Shown one piece after another: positions 47,444 to 56,170 of a stretch of 64,000 bases of DNA. The first letter of the stretch is position 1. Every line of letters starts with the position of its first letter. This DNA is from Sphingopyxis microcysteis. Lineage in GTDB: Bacteria > Pseudomonadota > Alphaproteobacteria > Sphingomonadales > Sphingomonadaceae. The position numbers were made by a program, and so were the translations under genes. The notes below the pieces were generated by a model. That model was not told where the DNA came from. It saw nothing but the letters and a program-made list of their open reading frames with translations, and did not search any database. The DNA is taken from the NCBI RefSeq assembly GCF_012274265.1, contig NZ_JAANYY010000005.1:248001-312000 (forward strand), read 5' to 3'.

Positions 47444-49270
47444 ATGTCCAGCACCATCCACGCCAATCGTCTTGCCCGCGTCCGCGCCGAACTGAAAGCG
47501 CAGGGTCTGGACGGCTTTGTCGTGCCGATCAGCGACGAGCATATGAGCGAATATGTCGGTGATTATGCGCAGCGCATGGCGTGGCTGACGGGCTTCGGCG
47601 GATCGGCGGGGACCGCGGCGGTGCTGCCCGAAAAGGCCGCGGTCTTCGTCGACGGACGCTACACGGTGCAGGTGCGCGATCAGGTCGACGGGTCGCTGTT
47701 CGACTATGTCGGCGTGCCGCAGTCGAGCGTCGCCGAATGGCTGGGCGCCAACGTGAGCGCGGGTCAGAAGGTCGGCTATGATCCGTGGCTCCACAGCATC
47801 GACTGGGCGCGCGGCCTTGAAAAGGCGCTGGCGGCGAAGGGGGCGAGCCTCGTCGCGGTCGACGCGAACCCGCTCGACGCGGCGTGGGACGACCAGCCGG
47901 TGCCGAGCGCGGCGGTGGTCACCGTCCACGACGCGGCGCTCGCGGGGCAGGCCGCGACCCAAAAGCGCGAAATCATCGCCGACTGGCTGAAGGCGAACGG
48001 TCTCGACACGACGGTGATGACTGCGCTCGATTCGATCGCGTGGACGTTCAACATCCGCGGTACCGACGTCAGTCACACCCCGGTCGGGCTGGCTTTCGCG
48101 CTGCTTCATGCCGACGCGACCGCCGATCTGTTCATCGCGCCCGAGAAAGTCACCGACGCTGTGCGCGCGCACCTCGGTAACAGCGTGAGGATCCACGATC
48201 GCGATGCGTTCGAGGCGGCGCTCGTGGACCTTAAGGACAAGGCGGTAGCGGTCGATCCCGACCGCGCGGTCGCGGCGATCTTTACCGCGCTCGAGGGTGC
48301 GGGGGCGAAGATCGCGCGGCATCGCGATCCGGCGGTGCTGCCCAAGGCGATCAAGAATGACGCCGAATTGAGCGGCACGCGCGCGGCGCATGTCCGCGAC
48401 GGCGTCGCCGTGTCGCGCTTCCTCAAATGGATGGAGGAGGTGGCGCCGCAGGGAGGGCTCGACGAGCTCGGCGCCGCGGCGAAGCTGCGCGAATTTCGCG
48501 ACGCCAATGGCGCGCTGCGCGACCTTTCGTTCGACACCATCTCGGCGGCCGGTCCCAACGGCGCGCTGCCGCACTATAAGGTCGATGAGACGACCAACCG
48601 CGCGATCGAGACCGGCACGCTCTATCTCGTCGATTCGGGCGGCCAGTATGACGACGGGACCACCGACATCACGCGCACGATCGCGATCGGCGCGCCGACC
48701 GCCGAAATGCGCCGCCGCTTCACGCAGGTGCTCAAGGGTCATATCGCGCTGGCGACGGCGCGCTTTCCCAAGGGAACGCGCGGCAGCCAGCTCGACATCC
48801 TCGCGCGGCAATATCTGTGGGCCGACGGGGTCGATTATGCGCATGGTACCGGGCACGGCGTCGGCAGCTATCTGGCGGTGCACGAAGGGCCGCAGCGAAT
48901 CGCCAAGCCCGCGGGCGGACAGGCGGGAACCGAGGAGCCTTTGCATGCGGGCATGATCCTGTCGAACGAGCCCGGCTATTACAAGGCGGGCAGCTTTGGC
49001 ATCCGCATCGAAAATCTGGTGGTCGTCACGCCCGTCCGCATCGATGGCGCCGAAGAGGATATGCTGGGGTTCGAGACGATCACCTTTGCGCCGATCGCGC
49101 AAAATCTGGTCGAAACCGCGCTTTTGTCGCCTGCCGAGGCCGATTGGCTCGATGCCTATCATGCCGAGGTGTTCGCCAAGCTGGCGCCGGGATTGAGCGC
49201 GGACGATCGCGCCTGGCTCGAAGCGGCCTGCGCGCCGCTCGACCGCACCCCCGCCGCACTCGCGGCCTGA
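47444..49270 (+). CDS. Aminopeptidase P family (M24B) Xaa-Pro aminopeptidase
   Basis: 608 residues with two N-terminal creatinase-like domains and a C-terminal pita-bread metallopeptidase domain. The five metal ligands can be seen: Asp in LYLVDSGGQYDDGTTDITR (two), His in GTGHGVGSYLAVHEGPQ, Glu in GMILSNEPGYY and Glu in GFETITF. It removes an N-terminal residue before proline. ATG at 47444 after AAGGAACG. Divergent from the S9 peptidase across 69 nt, so both peptidases may share control. Confidence 0.93.
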   Translation: MSSTIHANRLARVRAELKAQGLDGFVVPISDEHMSEYVGDYAQRMAWLTGFGGSAGTAAVLPEKAAVFVDGRYTVQVRDQVDGSLFDYVGVPQSSVAEWLGANVSAGQKVGYDPWLHSIDWARGLEKALAAKGASLVAVDANPLDAAWDDQPVPSAAVVTVHDAALAGQAATQKREIIADWLKANGLDTTVMTALDSIAWTFNIRGTDVSHTPVGLAFALLHADATADLFIAPEKVTDAVRAHLGNSVRIHDRDAFEAALVDLKDKAVAVDPDRAVAAIFTALEGAGAKIARHRDPAVLPKAIKNDAELSGTRAAHVRDGVAVSRFLKWMEEVAPQGGLDELGAAAKLREFRDANGALRDLSFDTISAAGPNGALPHYKVDETTNRAIETGTLYLVDSGGQYDDGTTDITRTIAIGAPTAEMRRRFTQVLKGHIALATARFPKGTRGSQLDILARQYLWADGVDYAHGTGHGVGSYLAVHEGPQRIAKPAGGQAGTEEPLHAGMILSNEPGYYKAGSFGIRIENLVVVTPVRIDGAEEDMLGFETITFAPIAQNLVETALLSPAEADWLDAYHAEVFAKLAPGLSADDRAWLEAACAPLDRTPAALAA

Positions 49271-49277
49271 GGCGGCG

Positions 49278-49739
49278 ATGGACAGCAGCAACGGCGAGGT
49301 GCCGCGCGAGGATTTTCGGGTCCATGAAACGGTGCGTGTGCGCTTCAACGAGATCGACGGTCAGAACATCGTCTTCAACGGCAATTATCTGGTCTATGCC
49401 GATATCGGCGTGACCGAATATTTTCGCGCGCTGGGAGAGGGGCAGCCCGGTCCCTATTTTCACCAATATGGTACAGATATTCGTGAGACGCGGTGCGAAA
49501 TTGAATATCACGCCCCGGCGCGGCTCGACGAGCAAATCACGATCGCGGCGCGGGTGAGCCGGTTCGAGCGGACGAGTTTCACCGTCCATTGCGCGATTTT
49601 TCGCGGCGCCGAGCGGTTGACCGATATTGCGATCAGCTACGCGCATGTCGATCTCGACAGCGGCGGCGCGACGCCCTTGCCCGGCAGTTTCATCGCCGAA
49701 GTGCGCCGATTCGAAAGGCGGATGCCGTTGCAGGCGTGA
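49278..49739 (+). CDS. Acyl-CoA thioesterase (hot-dog fold, 4-HBT type)
   Basis: 153 residues matching the 4-hydroxybenzoyl-CoA thioesterase-like family: VRVRFNEIDGQNIVFNGNYL near residues 19-38, YHAPARLDEQITIAARVSRF in the middle, and ISYAHVDLDSG late. The usual catalytic Asp of the RYxDxD motif is replaced by the EIDGQ arrangement. It starts 7 nt after the aminopeptidase P gene, so they are probably co-transcribed. Confidence 0.85.
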   Translation: MDSSNGEVPREDFRVHETVRVRFNEIDGQNIVFNGNYLVYADIGVTEYFRALGEGQPGPYFHQYGTDIRETRCEIEYHAPARLDEQITIAARVSRFERTSFTVHCAIFRGAERLTDIAISYAHVDLDSGGATPLPGSFIAEVRRFERRMPLQA

Positions 49740-49792
49740 TTCGCGAATCACCGGCAAAGCCTATTAGCGGCATCTCTCAACCAAAAAGGTCG

Positions 49793-49820
49793 AAAAAAAG
49801 GGCCGCCCGAGGGGCGGCCC
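49793..49820 (-). terminator. Strong intrinsic terminator on the minus strand
   Basis: Perfect 9-bp stem GGGCCGCCC / GGGCGGCCC with a 3-nt loop. On the minus strand it is followed by seven T; on the plus strand there is no T-tract. No minus-strand gene lies to its right within the gap, so the transcript it ends is not explained by an annotated gene. Confidence 0.7.
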
Positions 49821-49935
49821 ATGAAAGTTTTGGGAGAGGATGCCTAAAAGGCATGCTCATATTGCAGCGCACAAAAAATTGTGCAACTGCGAAATGAACA
49901 TCTGCAATTGCATTTTTTGCAATCAATGGCCTGCG
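49793..49935 (-). ncRNA. Candidate small RNA or relic transcription unit
   Basis: The region upstream of the minus-strand terminator is AT-rich and holds further hairpins: GCACAA-AAAA-TTGTGC (49868-49883) and ATGCC-TAAA-AGGCAT (about 49839-49854), plus many TGCA/TTGCA repeats at 49860-49960. No reading frame above about 27 codons is credible. The approximate start is a guess. It could also be the promoter and terminator left from a deleted gene. Confidence 0.3.
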
Positions 49936-50000
49936 CCGCAATCGTTCGGTGCAATCGTCGCCCTCTCGCCAATCGCCGCGAGATCGCCTAAATTGCTGCC

Positions 50001-50468
50001 ATGGGTATGTTCAACAACGTCGATATCGGCGGCGGCCTGTCCGATTTCTGGGCCTATGTCCGCGAACCGCGTCCGCACCGCTGGGCCAGCTGGGGTGTCG
50101 CGATCGTGCTACCGATCGTCGTTTTCTACGGCTTTTCCGAACATCTGATCCGCACCGAGGAGCCGAAGGCTCAGATCATCTATTTCGAAAACTGGGCCGC
50201 CGACCGCAGCGCCGCCGAAATCCGCGCCGATTGGGTCGCGCGCGCCAAAGAAACGACGCGCGCCAATGCCGAAAAGCGCGCCGAATATCAGCGACTCGCC
50301 GATATGATGGGGGTCGAATATGATTCGGCCGAGGCCGACAAGGTAACCCGCGAAACGCTGGGCGAAGCGGAAGCGGCGGCGGCGAAGCAGAAAAAGCCCG
50401 TCGCTGCCGTACGTTCGACGCTCGCCGAACGCGCCGCGCGCGGGCCGCAAGCGCAGGCAGCCGACTGA
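50001..50468 (+). CDS. Single-pass membrane protein of unknown function upstream of ribD
   Basis: 155 residues. One hydrophobic segment at about 31-47 (GVAIVLPIVVFYGF), preceded by a conserved-looking VREPRPHRWASW and followed by a charged, Ala/Glu-rich, probably coiled-coil region to the end. A second ATG at 50007 is possible. It is 4 nt before ribD on the same strand. I do not recognise a functional family. Confidence 0.65.
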   Translation: MGMFNNVDIGGGLSDFWAYVREPRPHRWASWGVAIVLPIVVFYGFSEHLIRTEEPKAQIIYFENWAADRSAAEIRADWVARAKETTRANAEKRAEYQRLADMMGVEYDSAEADKVTRETLGEAEAAAAKQKKPVAAVRSTLAERAARGPQAQAAD

Positions 50469-50472
50469 GCGC

Positions 50473-51447
50473 ATGCAACGACGGCCCGCCGATGCCGACT
50501 GGATGGCGGTCGCCATCGCGCTGTCGCGGCGCGGACGACCGGCGGCGGCGCCCAATCCCAATGTCGGCTGTCTGATCGTCAAGGACGAGAAGGTCATCGC
50601 ACGCGGCTGGACGCAAGCGGGCGGGCGCCCCCATGCCGAGGCGATGGCACTCGCTGCCGCCGGCAATGCGGCGCGCGGGGTCACTGCCTATGTGAGTCTC
50701 GAACCCTGCGCCCACGCCAGCCCGCGCGGCCCCTGCTGCACCGACGCGCTGATCACCGCTGGAATTGCGCGCGTCGTGGTCGCCGCGCAGGACCCTGACC
50801 CGCGAACCAACGGTCAGGGTATCGCGCGCTTGCGCGACGCGGGGATCGACGTCGTCGAAGGCGTCCTTCCCGCCGCAGCGCGCGCCGCGATGGCGCCGTG
50901 GTGGACGCGGCAGGCCGAGCGGCGTCCATTCGTGACGCTGAAGCTCGCGACGTCGCTCGACGGCTGCATCGCGCGGGCGGATGGTTCGAGCCGCTGGATC
51001 ACGGGGGATCGCGCGCGCGCGCACGGCCACCTCGAGCGCACGCAGCATCAGGCGATTCTCGTCGGACGCGGAACGCTCGCGGCCGACGATCCCCAACTTG
51101 ACGTGCGGCTGTCCGGACTGGAAGCGCGCAGCCCGAAAAGGCTGCTGCTGACGCGAGGCAGCGCTCCGCCAGGCTGGACCGCGGTCGGATCGCCCGAATC
51201 GATCGACAGCGTCGATTCGGTGCTGGTCGAGGGTGGCGCCGGGGCGGCGTCGGCTTTTCTGGCCGACGACCGCGTCGACCGGCTCTTGCTCTATCGCGCG
51301 CCGATCCTGATCGGCGGCGGCAAGCCCGCGCTCGGCGATATCGGCCTCGCCGATCTGGCCGATGCCCATGGTCGCTGGCGGCTGACCGACAGCCGCCTGC
51401 TTGGCAGCGACCGACTCGACGTTTACGAGCGGGTCAGAGAAGGATAA
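50473..51447 (+). CDS. ribD: Riboflavin biosynthesis deaminase/reductase RibD
   Basis: Performs the second and third steps of riboflavin synthesis from the GTP-derived pyrimidine. 324 residues: the N-terminal deaminase has zinc motifs HAEAMAL and PCAHASPRGPCCTD; the C-terminal reductase starts near residue 150 (RPFVTLKLATSLDG). It is followed by ribE after 9 nt. No FMN riboswitch is visible upstream. Confidence 0.95.
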   Translation: MQRRPADADWMAVAIALSRRGRPAAAPNPNVGCLIVKDEKVIARGWTQAGGRPHAEAMALAAAGNAARGVTAYVSLEPCAHASPRGPCCTDALITAGIARVVVAAQDPDPRTNGQGIARLRDAGIDVVEGVLPAAARAAMAPWWTRQAERRPFVTLKLATSLDGCIARADGSSRWITGDRARAHGHLERTQHQAILVGRGTLAADDPQLDVRLSGLEARSPKRLLLTRGSAPPGWTAVGSPESIDSVDSVLVEGGAGAASAFLADDRVDRLLLYRAPILIGGGKPALGDIGLADLADAHGRWRLTDSRLLGSDRLDVYERVREG

Positions 51448-51456
51448 GCGCGCCCC

Positions 51457-52071
51457 ATGTTCACCGGCATCATCACCGACATCGGCACCGTTCGTTCGCG
51501 CGAGGATCGCGGCGACACGCGGCTGGTCATCGCCACGGCCTATGACACCAGCACGATCGACCTCGGCGCATCGATCGCCTGTTCGGGCGCGTGCCTGACC
51601 GTGGTCGACAAGGGGCGCGATGGCGACGGCGACTGGTTCGCGATCGATGCCAGCGCCGAAACGCTCGCGCGCACTGCGCCGGGCATGTGGGACGCGGGCC
51701 GTCGCCTGAACCTTGAGCGCGCGCTCAAGGTCGGCGACGAGCTCGGTGGGCATATCGTCACCGGACATGTGGATGCGGTGGGGACGATCGTGTCGGTCGT
51801 GCCCGTCGGGGACAGCGTGACGGTGACCGTCGCGGCGCCCGCCGCCCTCGCGCCGCATATTGCGCCGAAGGGATCGATCACCATCGACGGCGTGTCGCTG
51901 ACCGTCAACGACGTCACCGATCAGCCCGATGGCAGTGCGCACTTTACGCTGAACATCATCCCGCACACGCAGGCGATGACGACGCTGGACGAGGCGGCGG
52001 CGGGGCGTCCGGTCAATCTGGAGATCGACATCCTCGCGCGCTATCTGGCGCGGATGCAGGCGCGTTCCTGA
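51457..52071 (+). CDS. ribE: Riboflavin synthase alpha subunit
   Basis: Dismutates two 6,7-dimethyl-8-ribityllumazines to riboflavin. 204 residues with two lumazine-binding repeats: MFTGIITDIGTV...ACSGACLTV in the first, GHIVTGHVDAVG...ITIDGVSLTVNDV in the second. It ends the plus-strand rib block; ribB and ribH lie about 7 kb away on the minus strand. Confidence 0.95.
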   Translation: MFTGIITDIGTVRSREDRGDTRLVIATAYDTSTIDLGASIACSGACLTVVDKGRDGDGDWFAIDASAETLARTAPGMWDAGRRLNLERALKVGDELGGHIVTGHVDAVGTIVSVVPVGDSVTVTVAAPAALAPHIAPKGSITIDGVSLTVNDVTDQPDGSAHFTLNIIPHTQAMTTLDEAAAGRPVNLEIDILARYLARMQARS

Positions 52072-52073
52072 TA

Positions 52074-52150
52074 CCTCGCCCCTGCGGAGGCGGGGGCCGC
52101 TATCGGCGTGGAGCAGGTTGCCAACGGCCCCCGCCTTCGCGGGGGCGACG
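52074..52150. repeat. REP-like double hairpin, family A (copy 5, left arm diverged)
   Basis: The right arm (52125-52150) equals copy 1; the left arm reads CTCGCCCCTGCGGAGGCGGG and no longer pairs perfectly. It fills the convergent gap between ribE and mmcB. Confidence 0.7.
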
Positions 52151-52151
52151 C

Positions 52152-52622
52152 TCAACCCTCGACCCAGCCCGCCGCAATTTCGGGGTCCATCGCGATCATC
52201 GAGCGTCGCATCGCCAGCCGACCGATACGCAGCAGTTCGGCCTTGCGCCGCGCCGGGGCGAGGTTGCAGCTTGCCGCTTCGCGCACCACCGCCGCGCCGT
52301 AACGGTCGGCGATGATCAGGCCAGAGCTTTCGGGGCGATAGCCCTCTGTTTCGAGGATCGCGGGGTCGAGCCCCGAAGCCAGCGCCCAGTAGAAGCGGTC
52401 GCACCAGTCGCAATAGTCGGGCCATTTGCCGTCGCCGTGCAGGTCGGCGCGGCTGACCTTGATCTCGACGATCGTGATGTTGCCCTTGGCGTCGATCGCG
52501 GTGAGGTCGGTGCGACGCCCGTTGGGCAGCGGCACCTCGGGGATCGCTACCAGCCCCTGCTGCGCGAACAGGCGGCAGACGCCGCGCGCCACGTCCGCGG
52601 CGGTAAGGACATCAATCGACAT
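52152..52622 (-). CDS. mmcB: MmcB family DNA repair protein
   Basis: 156 residues resembling MmcB, known from the Caulobacter DNA-damage (SOS) response. The core PNGRRTDLTAIDAKGNITIVEIK suggests a restriction-endonuclease-like fold (Asp...Glu-x-Lys); a Cys/Trp-rich DYCDWCDRFYWA follows. No LexA box could be confirmed upstream. It ends 2 nt after the family A repeat. Confidence 0.85.
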   Translation of the reverse strand: MSIDVLTAADVARGVCRLFAQQGLVAIPEVPLPNGRRTDLTAIDAKGNITIVEIKVSRADLHGDGKWPDYCDWCDRFYWALASGLDPAILETEGYRPESSGLIIADRYGAAVVREAASCNLAPARRKAELLRIGRLAMRRSMIAMDPEIAAGWVEG

Positions 52623-52660
52623 GGCCGGACATCTGCATGATGCTGGACGCGATCCAAAAG

Positions 52661-52727
52661 CCGTAGCCCTGAGCCTGTCGAAGGGCGCCTATCCGATAAG
52701 CGCCCTTCGACAGGCTCAGGGCTACGG
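52661..52727. repeat. REP-like perfect inverted repeat, family C
   Basis: Perfect 28-bp arms (52661-52688 and 52700-52727) containing CCTGAGCCTGTCGAAGGGC, around an 11-nt centre CTATCCGATAA. It lies between ssb and mmcB, both minus strand. It differs from the 7852 copy at matching positions in both arms. Confidence 0.8.
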
Positions 52728-52752
52728 TTTCAATCCAGTCGTCGGCAGACGA

Positions 52753-53295
52753 TCAGAACGGAACGTCGTCGTCCAGATCGTCGTCGAATGGCGGGCGTCC
52801 GCCGCCCCCGCTCGGACCGCCGCCAAAGCCGCCGCCTGACGATCCGCCCGACGAACCGCCGCCCTGGTTCCAGCCACCGCCCGAGCCGCCACCGCCGCTC
52901 CAGCTGTCGTCACCGCCGCCGCGCGATCCGCCGCCGCCGCCGGGGGCGCCGTCCAGCATCGTCAGCGTGCCGCCCATGCCGGCGATCACGACTTCGGTCG
53001 TGTAGCGGTCGTTGCCGTCGCGATCCTGCCACTTGCGGGTGCGCAGGCTGCCTTCGATATAAACCTTCGAGCCTTTTTTCAGATAGCGTTCGACCACGCC
53101 GACCAGCCCGTCGCCGTTGATCACGACATTGTGCCACTCGGTGCGCTCCTTGCGCTCGCCGGTCATCCGATCCTTCCACTGTTCGCTCGTCGCGATGCGG
53201 ATGTTGGCGATCTTGCCGCCATTCTGGAACGACTTGATTTCGGGATCGGCGCCGAGGTTGCCGATGAGAATTACCTTGTTGACGCTGCCAGCCAT
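52753..53295 (-). CDS. ssb: Single-stranded DNA-binding protein
   Basis: 180 residues. OB fold at about 1-110 ([39 protein letters not shown]), a long Gly/Ser-rich linker (about 118-168), and the acidic C-terminal tip DDDVPF that docks partner proteins. Essential for replication and repair. No uvrA neighbour. Confidence 0.97.
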   Translation of the reverse strand: MAGSVNKVILIGNLGADPEIKSFQNGGKIANIRIATSEQWKDRMTGERKERTEWHNVVINGDGLVGVVERYLKKGSKVYIEGSLRTRKWQDRDGNDRYTTEVVIAGMGGTLTMLDGAPGGGGGSRGGGDDSWSGGGGSGGGWNQGGGSSGGSSGGGFGGGPSGGGGRPPFDDDLDDDVPF

Positions 53296-53326
53296 GCCGC
53301 TCCGCTCCGCAAAAATGTTGGAAGGA

Positions 53327-55198
53327 TCAGCCTAGTCCAAAGGCAACGGCTGTCCAGTAAGTGATACCTGCTGCGGCATAGGCGAGCGCGAACAAATAGC
53401 CAACCATGAACAGTGGCCATTTCCACCCATTGGTCTCGCGCTTGGTGATTGCGATCGTCGAAATGCACTGCGGCGCGAACACGAACCAGGCGAGGAAGGC
53501 GAGCGCCGTGGCGATGCTCCAGCGGCCTTGCAAGCGTTCGCTCAGTGATTGCGCCATCGCTTCCTCGTCGTCGCCCGCCTCGATCGCGTTGGCGGTAGCA
53601 AGCGCCGACACCGCGACCTCGCGCGCCGCCATCGCGGGGATCAGCGCCAGTGCGATGTCGTGGTTGAAACCGATCGGTTTGACGACAACCTCCAGCCCGC
53701 TCGCGATGCGACCGGCGACGCTGTAATCGACCTGGCTTTCGGCGCTGCCCTCCGGCACCTTCGGATAGCTCAGCAGCAGCCATAGCGCGATCGTAGTCAC
53801 AAAGATGATCGTCCCGGCGCGGCGCAGGAAAAGCCACGCGCGCTGCCACAGCGCAATTGCGACGTCGCGCAGCCGCGGCCATTGGTAGCGCGGCATTTCC
53901 ATCATGAAGCCTGCGGCATTGCCCTTGGCGACGGTGCGGCGCAGCACCAGCGCGACGACCAGCGCGCCAACGATGCCCGAAAGATACAGGCCGAACAGCA
54001 CGAGGCCTTGCAGGCCGACGGGCGATCCGCCGACATTGCTGTTCGGAATGAAGGCGCCGATGATCAGCGTGTAAACGGGCAGCCGTGCCGAACAGGTCAT
54101 CAGCGGCGCAATCAATATCGTCGTCAGCCGGTCCTTGGGGTCGGGGATCGCGCGCGTCGCCATGATTCCGGGGACCGCGCAGGCGAAGCTGGAGAGGAGC
54201 GGGATGAAGCCGCGCCCCGACAGACCGACCTTGGCCATGATACCGTCCATCAAAAAGGCGGCGCGCGTCATGTATCCGGACGCCTCAAGGAGCAGGATGA
54301 ACAGGAACAGGATCAGGATCTGCGGCAGGAAGACGATCACCGACCCGACGCCGCCGAGGATGCCTTCGATGATCAGCCCGCGCAGGAAACCGTCGGGCAG
54401 CGCGGCATCGACCGCGCCCTGCAGAGCGCCGATGCCGCCCTCGATCCAGCCGATCGGCGCTTCGGACCAGGCATAGACGCCCTGGAACATCACGAACATC
54501 AGCGCGAGCAGGATCAGGAAGCCCGCGACCGGATGCAGCAGCACGGCATCGACGCGCTGGGTCCAGCGGCGCACCGGGGTTTCGGAGACGGTCACCGCGC
54601 GCGCGATGGCGCGGGCGCGCTGGTGCAGCGCGGCGTCGGACGGCGGTGGCGCGGGCTGCGCAGTCGCTTGCGTCTGGTGCGACAGGATCGCGCCGTCGAC
54701 CGCGGCGAGCAGATCGGCGAGGCCGCGCTTGCGCACCGCGACGGTCGGGACCACCGGGACGCCGAGTTCGCGCGACAGGATGGCGGGGTCGAGCGTCAGC
54801 CCGTCGCGTTCGGCGAGGTCGAGCATGTTGAGCGCGACCACCGTCGGCAGCCCCAGCGCAATCAGTTCGAGCGCGAAGCAGAGATGGTTGTCGAGGTTGG
54901 CGGCATCGACGACGACGACCAGCGCATCGGGGCGGCGCTCGCCCGCCTGCTGGCCCAGCACGACGTCGCGCGTCACCGCCTCGTCGGGGCTCGCGGGGGT
55001 CAGGCTGTAACTGCCGGGCAGGTCGACCAGCGCCAGCGGCCGCCCGTCGGCAAAGCTGGCGTGCCCCGCCTTGCGCTCGACGGTCACGCCCGGATAATTG
55101 GCGATCTTTTGCCGCGCGCCGGTCAGCGCGTTGAACAGGCTCGATTTGCCGGCGTTGGGATTGCCGACCAGGGCGATCGTCGGGATGGCGCCGGTCAT
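53327..55198 (-). CDS. feoB: Ferrous iron transport protein B
   Basis: Inner-membrane Fe2+ transporter. 623 residues: N-terminal G domain with G1 [13 protein letters not shown]3 [10 protein letters not shown] and G4 NMLD, then a helical spacer and about ten membrane segments with two Gate motifs. Short for the family but complete (the C-terminal FeoC-like part is absent). The start overlaps the feoA stop by 4 nt. Confidence 0.96.
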   Translation of the reverse strand: MTGAIPTIALVGNPNAGKSSLFNALTGARQKIANYPGVTVERKAGHASFADGRPLALVDLPGSYSLTPASPDEAVTRDVVLGQQAGERRPDALVVVVDAANLDNHLCFALELIALGLPTVVALNMLDLAERDGLTLDPAILSRELGVPVVPTVAVRKRGLADLLAAVDGAILSHQTQATAQPAPPPSDAALHQRARAIARAVTVSETPVRRWTQRVDAVLLHPVAGFLILLALMFVMFQGVYAWSEAPIGWIEGGIGALQGAVDAALPDGFLRGLIIEGILGGVGSVIVFLPQILILFLFILLLEASGYMTRAAFLMDGIMAKVGLSGRGFIPLLSSFACAVPGIMATRAIPDPKDRLTTILIAPLMTCSARLPVYTLIIGAFIPNSNVGGSPVGLQGLVLFGLYLSGIVGALVVALVLRRTVAKGNAAGFMMEMPRYQWPRLRDVAIALWQRAWLFLRRAGTIIFVTTIALWLLLSYPKVPEGSAESQVDYSVAGRIASGLEVVVKPIGFNHDIALALIPAMAAREVAVSALATANAIEAGDDEEAMAQSLSERLQGRWSIATALAFLAWFVFAPQCISTIAITKRETNGWKWPLFMVGYLFALAYAAAGITYWTAVAFGLG

Positions 55199-55446
55199 GA
55201 CGCGGTCGACGCCACTTCGATCATCGCCGCCTGGCGCGCGCGGATGATGACCTGCATCCGCCCGATCGCCAGCGCCAGCGGATCGCGCGAAAACAGGCTG
55301 CCGCGGTGCAGCGGGGTGACTTCGATCCCTTCCATCAACCCGAATTCGCGCAGCCGTCGCCCTTCGTCATGCGACATGGCGTCCCAATCGATACGGGAAA
55401 TACGGACGGCGACGCCCAATGGCGCGGAATCGAGCTTCGAGTTCAT
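55195..55446 (-). CDS. feoA: Ferrous iron transport protein A
   Basis: 83-residue SH3-like cytosolic partner of FeoB. From the ATG at 55446 it reads MNSKLDSAPLGVAVRISRID and has REFGLMEGIEVTPLHRGS and PLALAIGRMQVIIR. The longer frame to 55539 has no support. No Shine-Dalgarno is seen; a Fur-like AT-rich site directly abuts the ATG, suggesting a very short or absent leader. Confidence 0.9.
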   Translation of the reverse strand: MNSKLDSAPLGVAVRISRIDWDAMSHDEGRRLREFGLMEGIEVTPLHRGSLFSRDPLALAIGRMQVIIRARQAAMIEVASTAS

Positions 55447-55464
55447 TTGCGAGCGATTATCAAT
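55447..55464 (-). promoter_or_regulatory. Fur-like site and possible -10 of feoAB
   Basis: On the minus strand ATTGATAATCGCTCGCAA directly precedes the feoA ATG. Its left half matches the TTGATAAT of Fur boxes, the right half (CAA) only partly. GATAAT within it could be a -10 element, which would put the transcript start at or next to the ATG. Confidence 0.35.
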
Positions 55465-55498
55465 AACACCGGGGGAGCGCCAGTGCTTTATCGTGTCG

Positions 55499-56170
55499 CT
55501 ATCGCCCCGGATAGCGCAGCCGCCCGACAAAGCGCGCAAGGCTGGGGCGTTCGGTGCTGCGCGATGCGCGGCGGTATTTCCAGCTTTCGAAGCGCATCAC
55601 CTGGGCGATCCGGCGCGCGAGGAAGGCGCGGGTGTCGGCGTAACCATCGCTCTCGTCGTTCAGGAACACCGCCATCGTCGAGGCATAGACCGCGCCGAGG
55701 ATCGCGCGCTTGCTGTAGTGATTATAGTCGGTCGCGGTGTCGCCCGCGAGCCGCCACATCGCGTCGGCACTGCGCCAGCCGAGCCTGGCCGCGAACGGCA
55801 CGTTGGTGGGGAGCGCCAGCAGCGCGAGCGCACGGCGCAGCGATTCGCGGTCGGGCGCGAGCAGGTCAAGGCGCGTTTCGACCAGCGCCGTGATGCGCTC
55901 GCGAATCTTGAGCGTGGCCAGCCTGTCGGCGGGCCATTTCGCCGCCATGCGTGCATCGATGTCGGCGAACCACGCATCGACCATGTCGCGCCCGCCGCCG
56001 GGAAAGGCGAGGCGGGCGACGTCGGGGTCGACCGCGGCGCGGCGCGCGGCGTCGGCGAGCGCCGCAGCGCTGAAGCCGTCGAACGCCGCCGACGACGCGA
56101 TCAGCGGCGCGAGCGCGGCGCGAATCTCGTCGAGGGTCGGATCGGCGGGAAGGATCGAAGCCATAGGCAT
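55499..56170 (-). CDS. COQ9 family ubiquinone biosynthesis protein
   Basis: 223 residues from the ATG at 56170 (a second one at 56164). The C-terminal WRSADAMWRLAGDTATDYNHYSKRAIL segment is the COQ9 hallmark (first 20: WRSADAMWRLAGDTATDYNH). COQ9 binds lipids and supports ubiquinone synthesis. The start overlaps the transporter stop by one base, so the two are coupled. Confidence 0.88.
   Translation of the reverse strand: MPMASILPADPTLDEIRAALAPLIASSAAFDGFSAAALADAARRAAVDPDVARLAFPGGGRDMVDAWFADIDARMAAKWPADRLATLKIRERITALVETRLDLLAPDRESLRRALALLALPTNVPFAARLGWRSADAMWRLAGDTATDYNHYSKRAILGAVYASTMAVFLNDESDGYADTRAFLARRIAQVMRFESWKYRRASRSTERPSLARFVGRLRYPGR

Noticed and set aside
47375..49348. N-terminal extension of the S9 peptidase frame to 1378 codons
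   Set aside because: The extra 658 codons lie antisense to the aminopeptidase P gene. A good ribosome site and signal peptide place the start at 47374.
49845..49865. Sigma-54 promoter (GG-GC pattern) near AAGGCATGC...TTGCAG
   Set aside because: The spacing between GG and GC is 12, not the required 10 nt.
50469..50473. FMN riboswitch before ribD
   Set aside because: Only 4 nt separate ribD from the previous gene, and the expected conserved RFN segments were not seen there or in the 57-nt gap before ribB.
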